Assembly: GCA_965208025.1 (NCBI GenBank)
Contig: OZ242302.1
Coordinates: 2,976,001 to 3,040,000 of the forward strand
Direction of reading: 5' to 3'
DNA: 64,000 nucleotides
Source: Bin80 sp965208025
Lineage (GTDB): Bacteria; Bacteroidota; Rhodothermia; Rhodothermales; Bin80
Shown: in pieces, positions 26,407 through 35,507 of the stretch
Layout of the letters: each line of letters starts with the position of its first letter
How positions within the stretch are numbered: the stretch's first letter is position 1
Made by a program: the position numbers and the translations under genes
Notes under the pieces: generated by a model
Told to the model about the DNA's origin: nothing
The model's database searches: none
What the model saw: only the letters and a program-made list of their open reading frames with translations

Positions 26407-28056
26407 CTAGAAGCCCATTCCTCCACCCATGCCACCCATTCCACCACTTGGATCTGGATGATCTCCAGCAGGAGCCGCTTTCTCTGGACGATCGGCGACT
26501 ACAGTTTCGGTTGTGAGCAAGAGTCCACTGACTGAAGAAGCATTTTCAAGCGCAGCTCGAACGACTTTCGTAGGATCAATCACACCGGCGCTGACAAGAG
26601 TTTCATACTCTTCGGTTCGTGCATTGTATCCGAAGTCTCCCTCACCCTCTTTGACTTTCTGCGCAACGATTGAGCCTTCAACACCCGCATTCGCAGCAAT
26701 CTGACGAAGTGGTTCTTCAAGAGCGCGACGAACAATGTTCACACCAATCTGCTGATCCTCATTGTCGGTTGCACCTTCATCCAGTGCGCTGATGGATCTG
26801 ATCAGGGCCACACCGCCACCAGGGACGATTCCCTCTTCAATCGCTGCACGAGTTGCATGCAAGGCATCTTCCACGCGGGCCTTTTTCTCTTTCATTTCAG
26901 GCTCGGTTGCCGCGCCAATCTTGAGGACTGCAACCCCTCCGCTCAATTTTGCCAAACGCTCCTGCAACTTTTCGCGGTCATAATCGCTGGTGGTCGCTTC
27001 TATCTGTTGCTTGATCTGGTTGGTGCGAGCCTTAATCTGATCACTACTCCCAGAACCATCTACAATGACGGTCGTGTCTTTGTCAATCACAATCCGCTTG
27101 GCTTTCCCCAGATAGTCTAACGTAGCATTCTCGAGGCGATACCCTTTATCTTCGCTGATCACGGTTCCGCCAGTAAGGATAGCGATGTCTTCCAACATGG
27201 CTTTTCTGCGATCCCCAAAGCCAGGAGCTTTCACAGCAGCAACGCGAAGTGTACCTCGCAGTTTGTTGACTACCATCGTGGCGAGCGCTTCACCTTCAAC
27301 ATCTTCTGCGATCACGAGCAGTGGCGAACTGGTCTGGGCAACTTTCTCCAGGATTGGGAGCAAGTCTTTCATTGCGGAGATTTTCTTGTCAAAGATGAGC
27401 AGTTGTGCATCTTCAAGGACAGTCTCCATATCGTCTGGATTGGTCACGAAGTAGGGAGACAGGTAGCCGCGATCAAACTGCATACCTTCAACCACATCAA
27501 GAGTGGTTTCCGTTCCACGCGCCTCTTCGACGGTGATGACGCCATCTTTCCCGACGCGTTCAAATGCATCCGCAATCAGAGTACCGATTGCTTCGTCATT
27601 ATTTGCACTGATTGCACCCACTTGGGCAATCTCGTTCCGTCCCTCAATATCACGACTTTGTGCACGAAGATGGGTGACAACCTGATCAACAGCTTTGTCA
27701 ATGCCCCGCTTAAGATCCATTGGATTAGCTCCAGCGGTTACGTTCTTCAGACCTGCGGTCATGATTGCCTGGGCGAGAACGGTAGCAGTCGTAGTCCCGT
27801 CGCCAGCGACATCACTCGTCTTGGAGGCAACCTCTTTGACCATTTGTGCCCCAACATTCTCGAGCTTGTCCTCAAGCTCGACTTCTTTCGCAACGGTAAC
27901 GCCATCTTTGGTGACCGTCGGGGATCCAAATTTTTTCTCAATGATCACATTGCGCCCCTTGGGGCCAAGTGTAACTTTAACTGCACTCGCAAGTTGATCC
28001 ACACCCCGCTTGAGTGCGCCTCTTGCATCTGCGTCAAAAATAATTTGTTTTGCCAT
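26407..28056 (-). CDS. groL: Chaperonin GroEL (60 kDa)
   Basis: The 549-aa protein starts MAKQIIFDADARGALKRG and ends in the glycine-methionine tail GGMGGMGGGMGF. It has the ATP-binding VTLGPKGRNVIIEK, GDGTTTATVLAQ and the equatorial signature IEEGIVPGGGVALIRS. It assembles as a double-ring tetradecamer that folds proteins with GroES. It is the second gene of the operon, about 40 bp after groES, and is followed by a stem-loop terminator. Regulation is likely through the CIRCE operator upstream of groES. Confidence 0.98.
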   Translation of the reverse strand: MAKQIIFDADARGALKRGVDQLASAVKVTLGPKGRNVIIEKKFGSPTVTKDGVTVAKEVELEDKLENVGAQMVKEVASKTSDVAGDGTTTATVLAQAIMTAGLKNVTAGANPMDLKRGIDKAVDQVVTHLRAQSRDIEGRNEIAQVGAISANNDEAIGTLIADAFERVGKDGVITVEEARGTETTLDVVEGMQFDRGYLSPYFVTNPDDMETVLEDAQLLIFDKKISAMKDLLPILEKVAQTSSPLLVIAEDVEGEALATMVVNKLRGTLRVAAVKAPGFGDRRKAMLEDIAILTGGTVISEDKGYRLENATLDYLGKAKRIVIDKDTTVIVDGSGSSDQIKARTNQIKQQIEATTSDYDREKLQERLAKLSGGVAVLKIGAATEPEMKEKKARVEDALHATRAAIEEGIVPGGGVALIRSISALDEGATDNEDQQIGVNIVRRALEEPLRQIAANAGVEGSIVAQKVKEGEGDFGYNARTEEYETLVSAGVIDPTKVVRAALENASSVSGLLLTTETVVADRPEKAAPAGDHPDPSGGMGGMGGGMGF

Positions 28057-28096
28057 TTGAATAGATAGGATTAATTGAAGTTAAAAATGGAGATGA

Positions 28097-28381
28097 TTAC
28101 TGAATAATGCCAAGAATATCACTCTCGCGCATGATCATGTACTCTTGGTCGTCAAGAGTGACCTCGGTTCCAGAGTACTTACCATACAAGACAGTGTCAC
28201 CAGCCTTGACAGTCATGTCAATTTTGGTTCCATTCTCAACGCGGCCAGGGCCCACAGAAAGGACAACTCCTCGCTGGGGTTTTTCTTTTGCCGTGTCAGG
28301 AATGTAAAGGCCGCTGGCGGTCTGCTCTTCAGCATCCTGCGCCTGAACGACCACACGATCGCTAAGTGGTTGAATTTTCAT
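28097..28381 (-). CDS. groS: Co-chaperonin GroES (10 kDa)
   Basis: The 94-aa protein starts MKIQPLSDRVVVQAQDAEEQ; the mobile loop reads EEQTASGLYIPDTAKEKPQRG and the end VLYGKYSGTEV followed by ILGIIQ. I chose ATG 28379-28381 because an upstream in-frame extension lacks similarity and would run into the CIRCE element. GroES caps the GroEL ring. A CIRCE operator lies 50 bp upstream of the start. Confidence 0.97.
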   Translation of the reverse strand: MKIQPLSDRVVVQAQDAEEQTASGLYIPDTAKEKPQRGVVLSVGPGRVENGTKIDMTVKAGDTVLYGKYSGTEVTLDDQEYMIMRESDILGIIQ

Positions 28382-28430
28382 GATAAAAAAATGATTAAGT
28401 GATGGTTTAATGTGAAAATAAGAGTAATTG

Positions 28431-28457
28431 TTAGCACTCAACTAAGAACAGTGCTAA
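28431..28457 (-). promoter_or_regulatory. CIRCE operator (HrcA binding site)
   Basis: TTAGCACTC, nine bases, then CAGTGCTAA. This is the CIRCE consensus with one mismatch (C for the first G of the right arm). It lies upstream of groES-groEL, where HrcA is expected to repress and heat shock to release. Confidence 0.9.
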
Positions 28458-28624
28458 TAATGTTGCAGCCAAATTTGAACTATGGAGTACATACACATAG
28501 CAATTGCGACATAGTACACGAGTGTTGCAAACAATATGCCAATTCTTGTTTGGTCAAAATTAGCAATCAATATGTGTCAAGGTGACAGGATCACTTCACA
28601 TAGATGACAAATTGACGCACCAAT

Positions 28625-29071
28625 ATGCAAATTAATTGGATTCCCTGGGTTGGATCGTTGGCACTGATGGCAGTTTTGCCAGTCCTCGCCAGTCTTCCTC
28701 CGTGGCTCAATGAGCCACTGCGTTTAGCGCTAATGCATGCTTTTGATCCTTTCTGTCATCAAATCACGGAGCGATCCCCTCAGATCAATGGGGTTCAACT
28801 TGCTATGTGTCATCGTTGTTATGGGATTCTAATTGGTTTAGTGATGGGGCCAATGGTTGCGCTGATTTGCAGGACATGGAATGGGAAACACTTGCGTGCT
28901 ATAGTCATCCTATCTCTTCTACCACTTGCGTTAGATTGGGGATTAGAAGCGCTATATATTTGGGTCAATACTGCTCCAAGCCGATTTGTAACTGGGGCAA
29001 TCTTCGGGACGGTTGCTGGTATCCTTGTTGCCCGAGCGATGGCATGGCGAACGAAAGCCCCATCAATTTAA
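28625..29071 (+). CDS. DUF2085-family membrane protein
   Basis: The 148-aa protein has about four hydrophobic segments. Between the first two is the family signature FDPFCHQITERSPQ followed by AMCHRCYGILIGLVMG, with CHQ, R-S and C-x-R-C-x-G-I spacing. The three Cys and two His suggest a metal site. The family's function is unknown. It is divergent from groES with about 170 bp of CIRCE-containing sequence between them, so it may respond to different signals. Confidence 0.8.
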   Translation: MQINWIPWVGSLALMAVLPVLASLPPWLNEPLRLALMHAFDPFCHQITERSPQINGVQLAMCHRCYGILIGLVMGPMVALICRTWNGKHLRAIVILSLLPLALDWGLEALYIWVNTAPSRFVTGAIFGTVAGILVARAMAWRTKAPSI

Positions 29072-29273
29072 CGGTGAAGTCCACTATTTGAACCATTTAC
29101 CAAAGTTGTGAATTTTGCTCATCCCCGATGTTGTTGCAATTAGGATCGTGAGTCTAACTTGATGTAGAATATTCCCCAATTGAGTTTCTTATTTCCTATA
29201 TTCACATAACAACGGCTGTGTTCGCCCAAAGCCAACAGATTATAATTCTCTATCATTAAGATCATCCGCTACC

Positions 29274-29840
29274 ATGCCTCCAAAAACTCAATCGATCCTA
29301 ATCGGTGGCCTCATTGCAGCCCTTATCGGGAGTGCCGTCTCGGTTCTCTCTCAGATCACTGGCTTATCTGATCCTGCCAATTCCCAATCAGTCTTGGGTG
29401 TTATTCTCGGTCTATTTGGATGCCTTGTAATGTCAACAAGTGGTCTGATTGCCACATGGCACTATACGTCCGAAAATGAATTAACTCTCAGTGGAAGTCA
29501 AGGAGTTGGAATTGGAGTGTTATCAGGGATTGTGTATGCCGTAACGGCCTTAGCACTTGGATTGCTATTCATCGCCTTTGACATCCTTCCATCTCCTCAG
29601 GAAACTATGGATGCGATTCGCGAAACTGGCGCGTTTGATGTTGCTGGAGCAGAACAGGCAGAGTCCATTACAGAATTGATGGTTACTTGGGGGTTTGCTA
29701 CTTTAACAATTGTTGGAGGAGTCATCATGGGAATCATTGGTGGTGCAATTGGTGCGGGAGTATTCAAGCGCGGAAGTGACTCTGAGAGTGTTGAAGATGT
29801 CGTCCCACCGATTGATCCCACGACTCAATCAGATGAGTAA
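29274..29840 (+). CDS. Small membrane protein, unknown function
   Basis: The 188-aa protein has four probable membrane spans: residues about 8-28, 40-60, 82-105 and 140-165. The last one, GGVIMGIIGGAIGAGVF, is glycine-rich. The C-terminal tail is acidic (ESVEDVVPPIDPTTQSDE) and likely cytoplasmic. The layout resembles small DUF4199-like Bacteroidota membrane proteins, but I do not recognise a specific family. It stands alone between two non-coding stretches. Confidence 0.65.
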   Translation: MPPKTQSILIGGLIAALIGSAVSVLSQITGLSDPANSQSVLGVILGLFGCLVMSTSGLIATWHYTSENELTLSGSQGVGIGVLSGIVYAVTALALGLLFIAFDILPSPQETMDAIRETGAFDVAGAEQAESITELMVTWGFATLTIVGGVIMGIIGGAIGAGVFKRGSDSESVEDVVPPIDPTTQSDE

Positions 29841-30319
29841 CTTGTTGTTATATGTAGGTACCTTATGGTATATTGTTTGAGTCCTACCACAATAGGAATC
29901 AATGATTCATTTGCTTGAACGGTTCTCTGAGATGGATTCTGATTGGAGGGATAGGTCACTGAGCGGATACTCTCTCTAAAATTATAATGTACAGGGTAGT
30001 GGAAACCCGCGGCGTGACATTTTAAATTCTCTTGTTCAACGAGAATTACAATCTAATTTGAAGGAAATTACGTAGTGAGGAATTTCAGCCAATCAAAGAT
30101 CGCAGATCATGCTCAGTCCGAACCATGGGTAACACTCATGAGATCATTGGCAGTTAAGTATGAATCGCTGGTGGTTGGGAATCACTCAGAGAGATCCAAA
30201 CATTTAATTCATGTGCGGTCTATTAATTTGGGTACACCAAACTCCATGATCAGGAACTTCGGAATGCGAAACCCTGATTAGGCCTTTACAAACTTTGTCA
30301 GGACAGCACAGTCGCACAC
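29841..30319. other. Intergenic stretch, no supported gene
   Basis: 479 bp between two genes that face each other. A 68-codon plus-strand frame starting with GTG at 30075 has no domain, signal or clear family trait, so I leave it out. I see no RNA gene. Confidence 0.4.
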
Positions 30320-30829
30320 TCAACGCCGCGCAAAGGCTCGGGGGAATCCACGAACTCCTTTTGGTTGACGGAGAATTTCACTAAGAACCACTGCGGTCTG
30401 TGCAGATTTGGGATCTCTCAGACGAACACCTATCGGTGACGGTCTCTTCTTAGGAGATAAATCTTTCTGAACCCTAGCGGGTACTGAATCGGACGGTTGA
30501 ATTTTGACAGGGGTGGCGACGATTGGCTCCTGAATCACAGGGGCAGCTGGAATCGGACGTTCGATTGGGCGTCCTATATTAGGTGGGGTGAGTTCTGCAG
30601 GAGCGGAACGGGTCCGTCGCTCAGGCAAATCGGAGGAGCGATCCACGGGGGGCACTGAAACGACTTCAGGTTGCTCCTCCATGCTAGATTGCAGGTCCCG
30701 GAGTGCATCCTCTAATGACCAGGGTTTTTCTTTTTTCCCCTGCTGTTGTTTTTTCTTGGAAGATTTTCCCAGTGCCGTGAAGACGAGATAAAGCAGGCCA
30801 AGAATCACATAAAGGAGAATTTCACCCAT
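30320..30829 (-). CDS. Membrane-anchored hypothetical protein next to mutY
   Basis: The 169-aa protein has one N-terminal membrane segment, MGEILLYVILGLLYLVFTAL, then a lysine/glutamine stretch (GKSSKKKQQQGKKEKPW) and a short motif SLEDALRDLQSSME. The rest is proline-rich and probably disordered, ending in basic residues. The start overlaps the mutY stop by 8 bp, so it is co-translated with mutY. No function can be assigned. Confidence 0.7.
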   Translation of the reverse strand: MGEILLYVILGLLYLVFTALGKSSKKKQQQGKKEKPWSLEDALRDLQSSMEEQPEVVSVPPVDRSSDLPERRTRSAPAELTPPNIGRPIERPIPAAPVIQEPIVATPVKIQPSDSVPARVQKDLSPKKRPSPIGVRLRDPKSAQTAVVLSEILRQPKGVRGFPRAFARR

Positions 30830-31937
30830 GAGGATTTGTGCGGTGAGGGGTAAGAAGATTCAAAATGTAACGATTGGCTTTTGGAAATGCAAATTTGTTC
30901 AGTTCATCTGGCTCCACCCAAGCGGTCAATAATCCATCCATTGAAACAGGTTTGCCACTTATCAATGTGCAGGAATACGCACGTAAAGTAATCCGAAAAT
31001 GGGAATAAGCATGATTCACAGTCCCTACCAAATGATCTACCTGCACCTTTACTCCAAGCTCTTCATGCAGTTCACGTACACAGGCATCTTCCGATGATTC
31101 CCCTGACTTTACTTTTCCTCCTGGAAGCTCCCAAAGCCCACCCAGTAGTCCCTTGGGAGGTCGCTGCTGAATAAAAATTCGTTCAGACGAATCCTGGAGA
31201 ATTCCAACCGAAACATTATGGTGGGGCAGAGGCATTTTCTTTTTTGGTGTTGGATAAAGTTCTATGGTATCGTTTTTCCATGCGAGGCAATAACTTTGAA
31301 CTGGACATTCGGTACAAAGGGGACGTTTTGGGGTACATACCTGTGATCCAAGTTCCATCATTGCTTGATTGTAGTCACCTGGTCGGAGAGTACAGAGCAG
31401 TGAGTCAGCCAACTTCTGGACTTGTTTAGGTGGATCTCCACTATGGGTAAATAGGCGGGAAATTACACGTCGGATATTTCCGTCAACCGCTGCGACAGGT
31501 TCCTGAAACACAATGGAAGCGATTGCTCTACTGGTGTATGGACCGATTCCTGGAAGTGTGCGTAATTCAATACAGCTTGATGGAAGGTTGCCCGAAGCAA
31601 CCACTTGCTGAGCGGCTGCGTGAAGATTGCGAGCACGTCCATAATATCCCAACCCCTCCCATATGCGGAGGACATCATCCAGGTTTGCCTCTGCAAGTTT
31701 CGCCAATGTAGGGAATGCATTTAGGAAGCGCTCGTAGTATGTTCGCACATATTCGACTCGAGTCTGCTGAAGCATGACTTCAGAAAGCCAGACCATATAC
31801 AGATCTTTGGTGCCCCGCCATGGAAGCTCACGGTGGGATTGGTCGTACCAATCAAGAAGTTTGCCAGAGAACTTTTCCGCGTTAACTTTGACGGGCTGGG
31901 GTTTCAGGGATCTAGGTAGTTTGGTTCGTCCCCTCAT
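30822..31937 (-). CDS. mutY: A/G-specific adenine glycosylase MutY
   Basis: The 371-aa base-excision repair enzyme removes adenine paired with 8-oxoguanine. The N-terminal LPWRGTKDLYMVWLSEVMLQ followed by QTRVEYV holds the catalytic Glu. The helix-hairpin-helix is LPGIGPYTSRAIASIVF, followed by VAAVDGNIRRVISRL with the catalytic Asp. The Fe-S cysteines are in CTPKRPLCTECPVQSYC. The C-terminal NUDIX-like domain (WELPGGKVKSGESSEDA) reads the oxidised guanine. The whole layout is intact. Its 3' end overlaps the next gene by 8 bp. Confidence 0.96.
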   Translation of the reverse strand: MRGRTKLPRSLKPQPVKVNAEKFSGKLLDWYDQSHRELPWRGTKDLYMVWLSEVMLQQTRVEYVRTYYERFLNAFPTLAKLAEANLDDVLRIWEGLGYYGRARNLHAAAQQVVASGNLPSSCIELRTLPGIGPYTSRAIASIVFQEPVAAVDGNIRRVISRLFTHSGDPPKQVQKLADSLLCTLRPGDYNQAMMELGSQVCTPKRPLCTECPVQSYCLAWKNDTIELYPTPKKKMPLPHHNVSVGILQDSSERIFIQQRPPKGLLGGLWELPGGKVKSGESSEDACVRELHEELGVKVQVDHLVGTVNHAYSHFRITLRAYSCTLISGKPVSMDGLLTAWVEPDELNKFAFPKANRYILNLLTPHRTNPHG

Positions 31938-31965
31938 ACGAAGTTTAGGGATTCGCTGTTCAAGG

Positions 31966-33642
31966 ATGCGCTATCTTACACTTCTGTTTTTCTGTTACTG
32001 GATGATCATGGTGGCTCTTCCAGTCCATGCACAATGGAAACTCATCGCAGATGGAGAGCCGTGGTATAGGAATCTGGACGAATCTATCATCAGTGACTCC
32101 AATCCTGAACAGGAGGTGATTCGTTTATTTCACCAAGAGGGATATCTCTATGCCTCCATTGATTCGCTGGATTCCGAGACGCAAACTATATTTGTCATTT
32201 CGGGACATCGCGCCAAAGTGGGAAACATCAATCTCTTGGGTATGAGTGTGACGGACCCATCCTCGTTTCCTCTCCCTCTGAAACGTGGAGATTGGATCAC
32301 ATCCAAGTCACTAGAGCTCACGGCCGAAGCTATACTGAAATACTATACGGTTGAGGGATACTTGTTGGCAGAGGTTGCCATAGAGTCCATCATACCCCAT
32401 GATAGTGTGAGGCATGATGTAGCTCTGCGCGTGCGAGAAAAAAAGCCAGCCAGTCTAGAACGAGTGATTCTTCACGGAGCAAAACGGACTGGATCAGCTT
32501 ATGTCCATCATATCTCAGGGGTTACGGTCGGGCAGATTTTGAAAAATTATGATTCCGAAAAACTCCGACGTAAGCTGGAAGCTACGGGCATATTTAGCAG
32601 AGTAGAGTCTCCTCTTCTTTATCAGTCATCGGAGAGTAGCGTGGTGATTCATGTTCCTGTACAGGAGAGCCCACCCGGGGCTTTTGATCTTGTCCTGGGC
32701 TACGAGCGGGGAGAGGGAGGAAAAGGGGCACTCGTGGGAAATGGTCGGCTCTTAATTCGCAACCCTTTTGGTGGAGCACGAACCCTGGAAATCGCCTTGA
32801 ACAGGGCTCCAAGGCAGTTAGGTTATGTTTTATTTCATGTAGAAACCCCTTTAATTTTTGGATTACCTCTGGGACTGAAAGGTTCATTTGAGGGCTTTCA
32901 ACAGGATTCTACCTACGGCAAGCGAGAGTATGGAGCAAGGTTCGGGTATTGGATTGACCCATCTACACAGATTTTTGCAAGTGTGGGCCGCGAAGTTACA
33001 CGTCCCGGTTTGGCAGGGACAGAGATTCTTGATGGAATCCAGCGGATCCCCATCTCCGACGCATTTTTTTTGGGGGGAGGAATTCAAATTCGGCAAGTTG
33101 ATCATGCACTGAACCCGACCCGAGGATATCTTTTTGAAATGCACGCAGAAACCGGTCACAAAGATGCGGAACGAGTGACAATGATCACAGATTCCACGCT
33201 TCAGCAGAGGAGACTCCCACTCGGGCGCCTGACTGCCGAAGGAAGGCTATTTGTTCCCCTTTCTCAACGCACTCTTCTCGCTACAGGGGGCGATTTCATG
33301 TTCGTACACAGTCGACAGATTGACGAAAGTGATCTTTTTCGGATCGGAGGAACTCAGAGCCTGCGAGGGTATGATGAACACCGATTCCGAGCCGCTCTTG
33401 CGGTGAGGGGTTTAGTTGAGTTCAGATACTTGGTGGATCGTGTCACCTATGGATTTGGCTTTCTAGACCTTGGATATCTCAATAATCGTCAGGAATCCCA
33501 ATTCCCAAGTGGATGGTACCCTGGATTTGGGGTTGGTTTTCAGGTGAGTACGGCGGCGGGGATCATCAATTTTACGCTCGCTTCTACGGCAGAGGATATC
33601 TCTGCGGTTCGGGCTCATATCGGCTTATCTCTTGGGCTTTAA
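31966..33642 (+). CDS. BamA/TamA-family outer membrane protein (surface antigen D15)
   Basis: The 558-aa protein starts at ATG 31966 with signal peptide MRYLTLLFFCYWMIMVALPV followed by HAQ; the longer frame upstream runs through mutY on the other strand. Residues about 70-270 contain POTRA-like repeats (IFVISGHRAKVGNINLLG; LRVREKKPASLERVILHG). The second half is a beta-barrel with the Omp85 element RIGGTQSLRGYDEHRFR. It ends RAHIGLSLGL rather than with the usual aromatic. It probably inserts or exports outer-membrane proteins. It is shorter than BamA and closer to TamA-like paralogues. Confidence 0.85.
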   Translation: MRYLTLLFFCYWMIMVALPVHAQWKLIADGEPWYRNLDESIISDSNPEQEVIRLFHQEGYLYASIDSLDSETQTIFVISGHRAKVGNINLLGMSVTDPSSFPLPLKRGDWITSKSLELTAEAILKYYTVEGYLLAEVAIESIIPHDSVRHDVALRVREKKPASLERVILHGAKRTGSAYVHHISGVTVGQILKNYDSEKLRRKLEATGIFSRVESPLLYQSSESSVVIHVPVQESPPGAFDLVLGYERGEGGKGALVGNGRLLIRNPFGGARTLEIALNRAPRQLGYVLFHVETPLIFGLPLGLKGSFEGFQQDSTYGKREYGARFGYWIDPSTQIFASVGREVTRPGLAGTEILDGIQRIPISDAFFLGGGIQIRQVDHALNPTRGYLFEMHAETGHKDAERVTMITDSTLQQRRLPLGRLTAEGRLFVPLSQRTLLATGGDFMFVHSRQIDESDLFRIGGTQSLRGYDEHRFRAALAVRGLVEFRYLVDRVTYGFGFLDLGYLNNRQESQFPSGWYPGFGVGFQVSTAAGIINFTLASTAEDISAVRAHIGLSLGL

Positions 33643-33644
33643 TC

Positions 33645-34370
33645 ATGGACAGATTCTTTTATGCTCCCCCCGAAGCTTTCTCCCCCTCGGGCCAGATAGT
33701 CTTCCCGCCAGAGGAGGCGAAGCACGCAGTTAGGGTCCTAAGGTTGCAATCTGGTTCGATTGTGACGGTCGTGGATGGGCAGGGGGTAGGTGCGCAGGTA
33801 CAGATTGAGATTGTAAATCGTACTCAAGTTTACGGCCGAGTGATCTCTACGCGCTTAAATCTTGGAGAACCCGAACACCCACTCACCATTGGCCTTGCAC
33901 TCTTAAACCATCAGCGACGGTTTGCTTTTTTTCTGGAAAAAGCCGTGGAATTGGGCGTAACGGATATCATTCCACTTATGACAGAACGAACAGAATCCAA
34001 ACACTGGCGTCAAGATCGGGCCATCCAGGTGATGACCGCTGCACTGAAGCAATGCAATCGAAGCAGACTTCCAACGTTGCACCCAGTGACCGCCTTTCAG
34101 AAACTTGTACGCCCAGGAATTCTGGTTGCTGATCCTGAATCTGATGTATCACTACTCTCCATAGTGGAAAACATCCCGGATGCAGTCTCCATCCTCATCG
34201 GCCCTGAAGGGGGATTCACGAACCGTGAGCGAGCCCTTGCTACAGAGCGCAGGGCCAAACTTGTCCGATTAGGCCCTCGTCGTCTGCGCGCAGAAACCGC
34301 CGCCATCTGTTGTGCATCCACGGTCATGCTCACTCGGCCGTCGAGGAACACATCCCAATCAAGTCCGTAA
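33645..34370 (+). CDS. rsmE: 16S rRNA (uracil1498-N3)-methyltransferase RsmE
   Basis: The 241-aa SPOUT-type enzyme starts MDRFFYAPPEAFSPSG at ATG 33645, 2 bp after the previous stop. The N-terminal PUA-like part has HAVRVLRLQSGSIVTVVDG. The catalytic knot has the signature ILIGPEGGFTNRE followed by RLGPRRLRAETAAICCAST. Other conserved pieces are LLNHQRRFAFFLEKAVELGV and ALKQCNRSRLP. All are in place. It lies in a plus-strand run with the BamA-like gene and secG. Confidence 0.95.
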   Translation: MDRFFYAPPEAFSPSGQIVFPPEEAKHAVRVLRLQSGSIVTVVDGQGVGAQVQIEIVNRTQVYGRVISTRLNLGEPEHPLTIGLALLNHQRRFAFFLEKAVELGVTDIIPLMTERTESKHWRQDRAIQVMTAALKQCNRSRLPTLHPVTAFQKLVRPGILVADPESDVSLLSIVENIPDAVSILIGPEGGFTNRERALATERRAKLVRLGPRRLRAETAAICCASTVMLTRPSRNTSQSSP

Positions 34371-34394
34371 AAATCCATTATCATTCTTTCCCCT

Positions 34395-34757
34395 ATGTTC
34401 ACGCTACTGATCGTACTTATCGCACTCATAGGAGTCATCATGACTGGACTCATTCTTCTTCAGGCGGGTAAGGGAGGAGGATTGGCTGGCATTGCCTCGG
34501 GTGGAGCAACAACTCAAATCCTGGGTGCGAGACAGGCTCCAGATGTGCTTGAGCGAGGAACCTGGATTCTTGCGACCATCTTTATTGTTTTTTGTATCCT
34601 GACGAATTTTGCCATTGACGATGGCGATTCGCAACGCAGTATCCTCCAGCAGTCGCAACAAACCACCCAACAACCGGTTCCTGCACCGGATGAATTACCT
34701 CCTCCCCCGATGGAGGAAGCTGTTCCCGTATCCCCCCCTTCCCCAGACGGGGAATAA
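34395..34757 (+). CDS. secG: Preprotein translocase subunit SecG
   Basis: The 120-aa protein has two membrane spans. The first region ends ILLQAGKGGGLAGIASGG, the SecG signature, and the second is around GTWILATIFIVFCILTNFAI. The C-terminal tail is glutamine- and proline-rich (QQTTQQPVPAPDELPPPP), as seen in Bacteroidota SecG. It assists SecYE in export. It follows rsmE by 24 bp. Confidence 0.93.
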   Translation: MFTLLIVLIALIGVIMTGLILLQAGKGGGLAGIASGGATTQILGARQAPDVLERGTWILATIFIVFCILTNFAIDDGDSQRSILQQSQQTTQQPVPAPDELPPPPMEEAVPVSPPSPDGE

Positions 34758-35098
34758 CCATTAATCAACGTAACCTACTGCGTTGATACCAAACGGGTAG
34801 TCTCGAGATTTTGCAATCTTGCTTGCGTCCTCTCTCAGAATGGTTTGGTATGCTCTGGGATTACTTTTGCAGTCCAGAGTTCAGAGAGTTTGTGTGGATA
34901 GCCTTCCGTCCGAGTGAGGTGCTTAGCGTGTAATGACTGAATCACGAAGCCGACGAATGATCCGTAGTGGGTTGAAAGCTACATGATATCTTCTGAGCAT
35001 GTGCGGTGCAGTGTTTCAAAAGAGCAGAGAACCGCTCATGGTTGAATCAAACAATTGGGGGTGACCCCCATTAGGAAGCCACCCCCTTGGTGGTACAT
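34758..35098. other. Intergenic region between secG and rnpB
   Basis: 341 bp with no gene. ATCAACG/CGTTGAT (34764-34787) forms a short hairpin after secG without a T-run, perhaps a weak terminator. A GC-rich palindrome at 35056-35070 follows the rnpB end. Confidence 0.45.
35056..35070 (-). terminator. Possible terminator of rnpB
   Basis: TGGGGGTGACCCCCA is a GC-rich near-perfect palindrome about 30 bp past the rnpB 3' end. Read on the minus strand it is followed by ATTGTTTG. The loop is tight and the T-run weak. Confidence 0.4.
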
Positions 35099-35488
35099 GT
35101 TGGCCTGTAAGCCGAATTCTGTCAACTGGTGCTGCGTCCACCTGCAGCAAGCCAGAAGGATCATCATCTATCTGGGACCAATGTCACCATTGGACTCTAG
35201 CAGCCTACCCGTATCGCAGTTCGGCGGGCCACCTTATCGCATGCGCGAGCGATACTGTTTGGCCTTGCTCCCCATAGGGTTTACCTAGCCGCCAAGGTTA
35301 TCCTTGACGCTGGTGGGCTCTTACCCCACCATTTCACCCATCACCTGGATCTATTGACCCATCGGCTGGTCTATTTTCTGTTGCACTTGCCGTCATTGGA
35401 TTACAATGCCTTCCCGTTAGGAAGTATGGTGCCCTTCGGAGTTCGGACTTTCCTCCCTGCCATTCAGCAAGGCGATGATCCGGCCAAC
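35099..35488 (-). ncRNA. rnpB: RNase P RNA
   Basis: On the minus strand the RNA starts GUUGGCC and ends GGCCAAC, which pair as stem P1. The universal GAGGAAAGUCCG lies near the 5' end, followed by AACUCCGAAGGGCACCA. Near the 3' end is ACAGAAUUCGGCUUACAGGCC, matching the conserved CR V/P4 end. The length of about 390 nt is normal for bacterial type A. The exact ends are set from P1 pairing. Confidence 0.93.
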
Positions 35489-35507
35489 ACGTAAAATGAT
35501 TGATGAT

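Noticed and set aside
30075..30281. 68-codon plus-strand frame with GTG start
   Set aside because: Isolated, no domain, and composition like the surrounding non-coding sequence.
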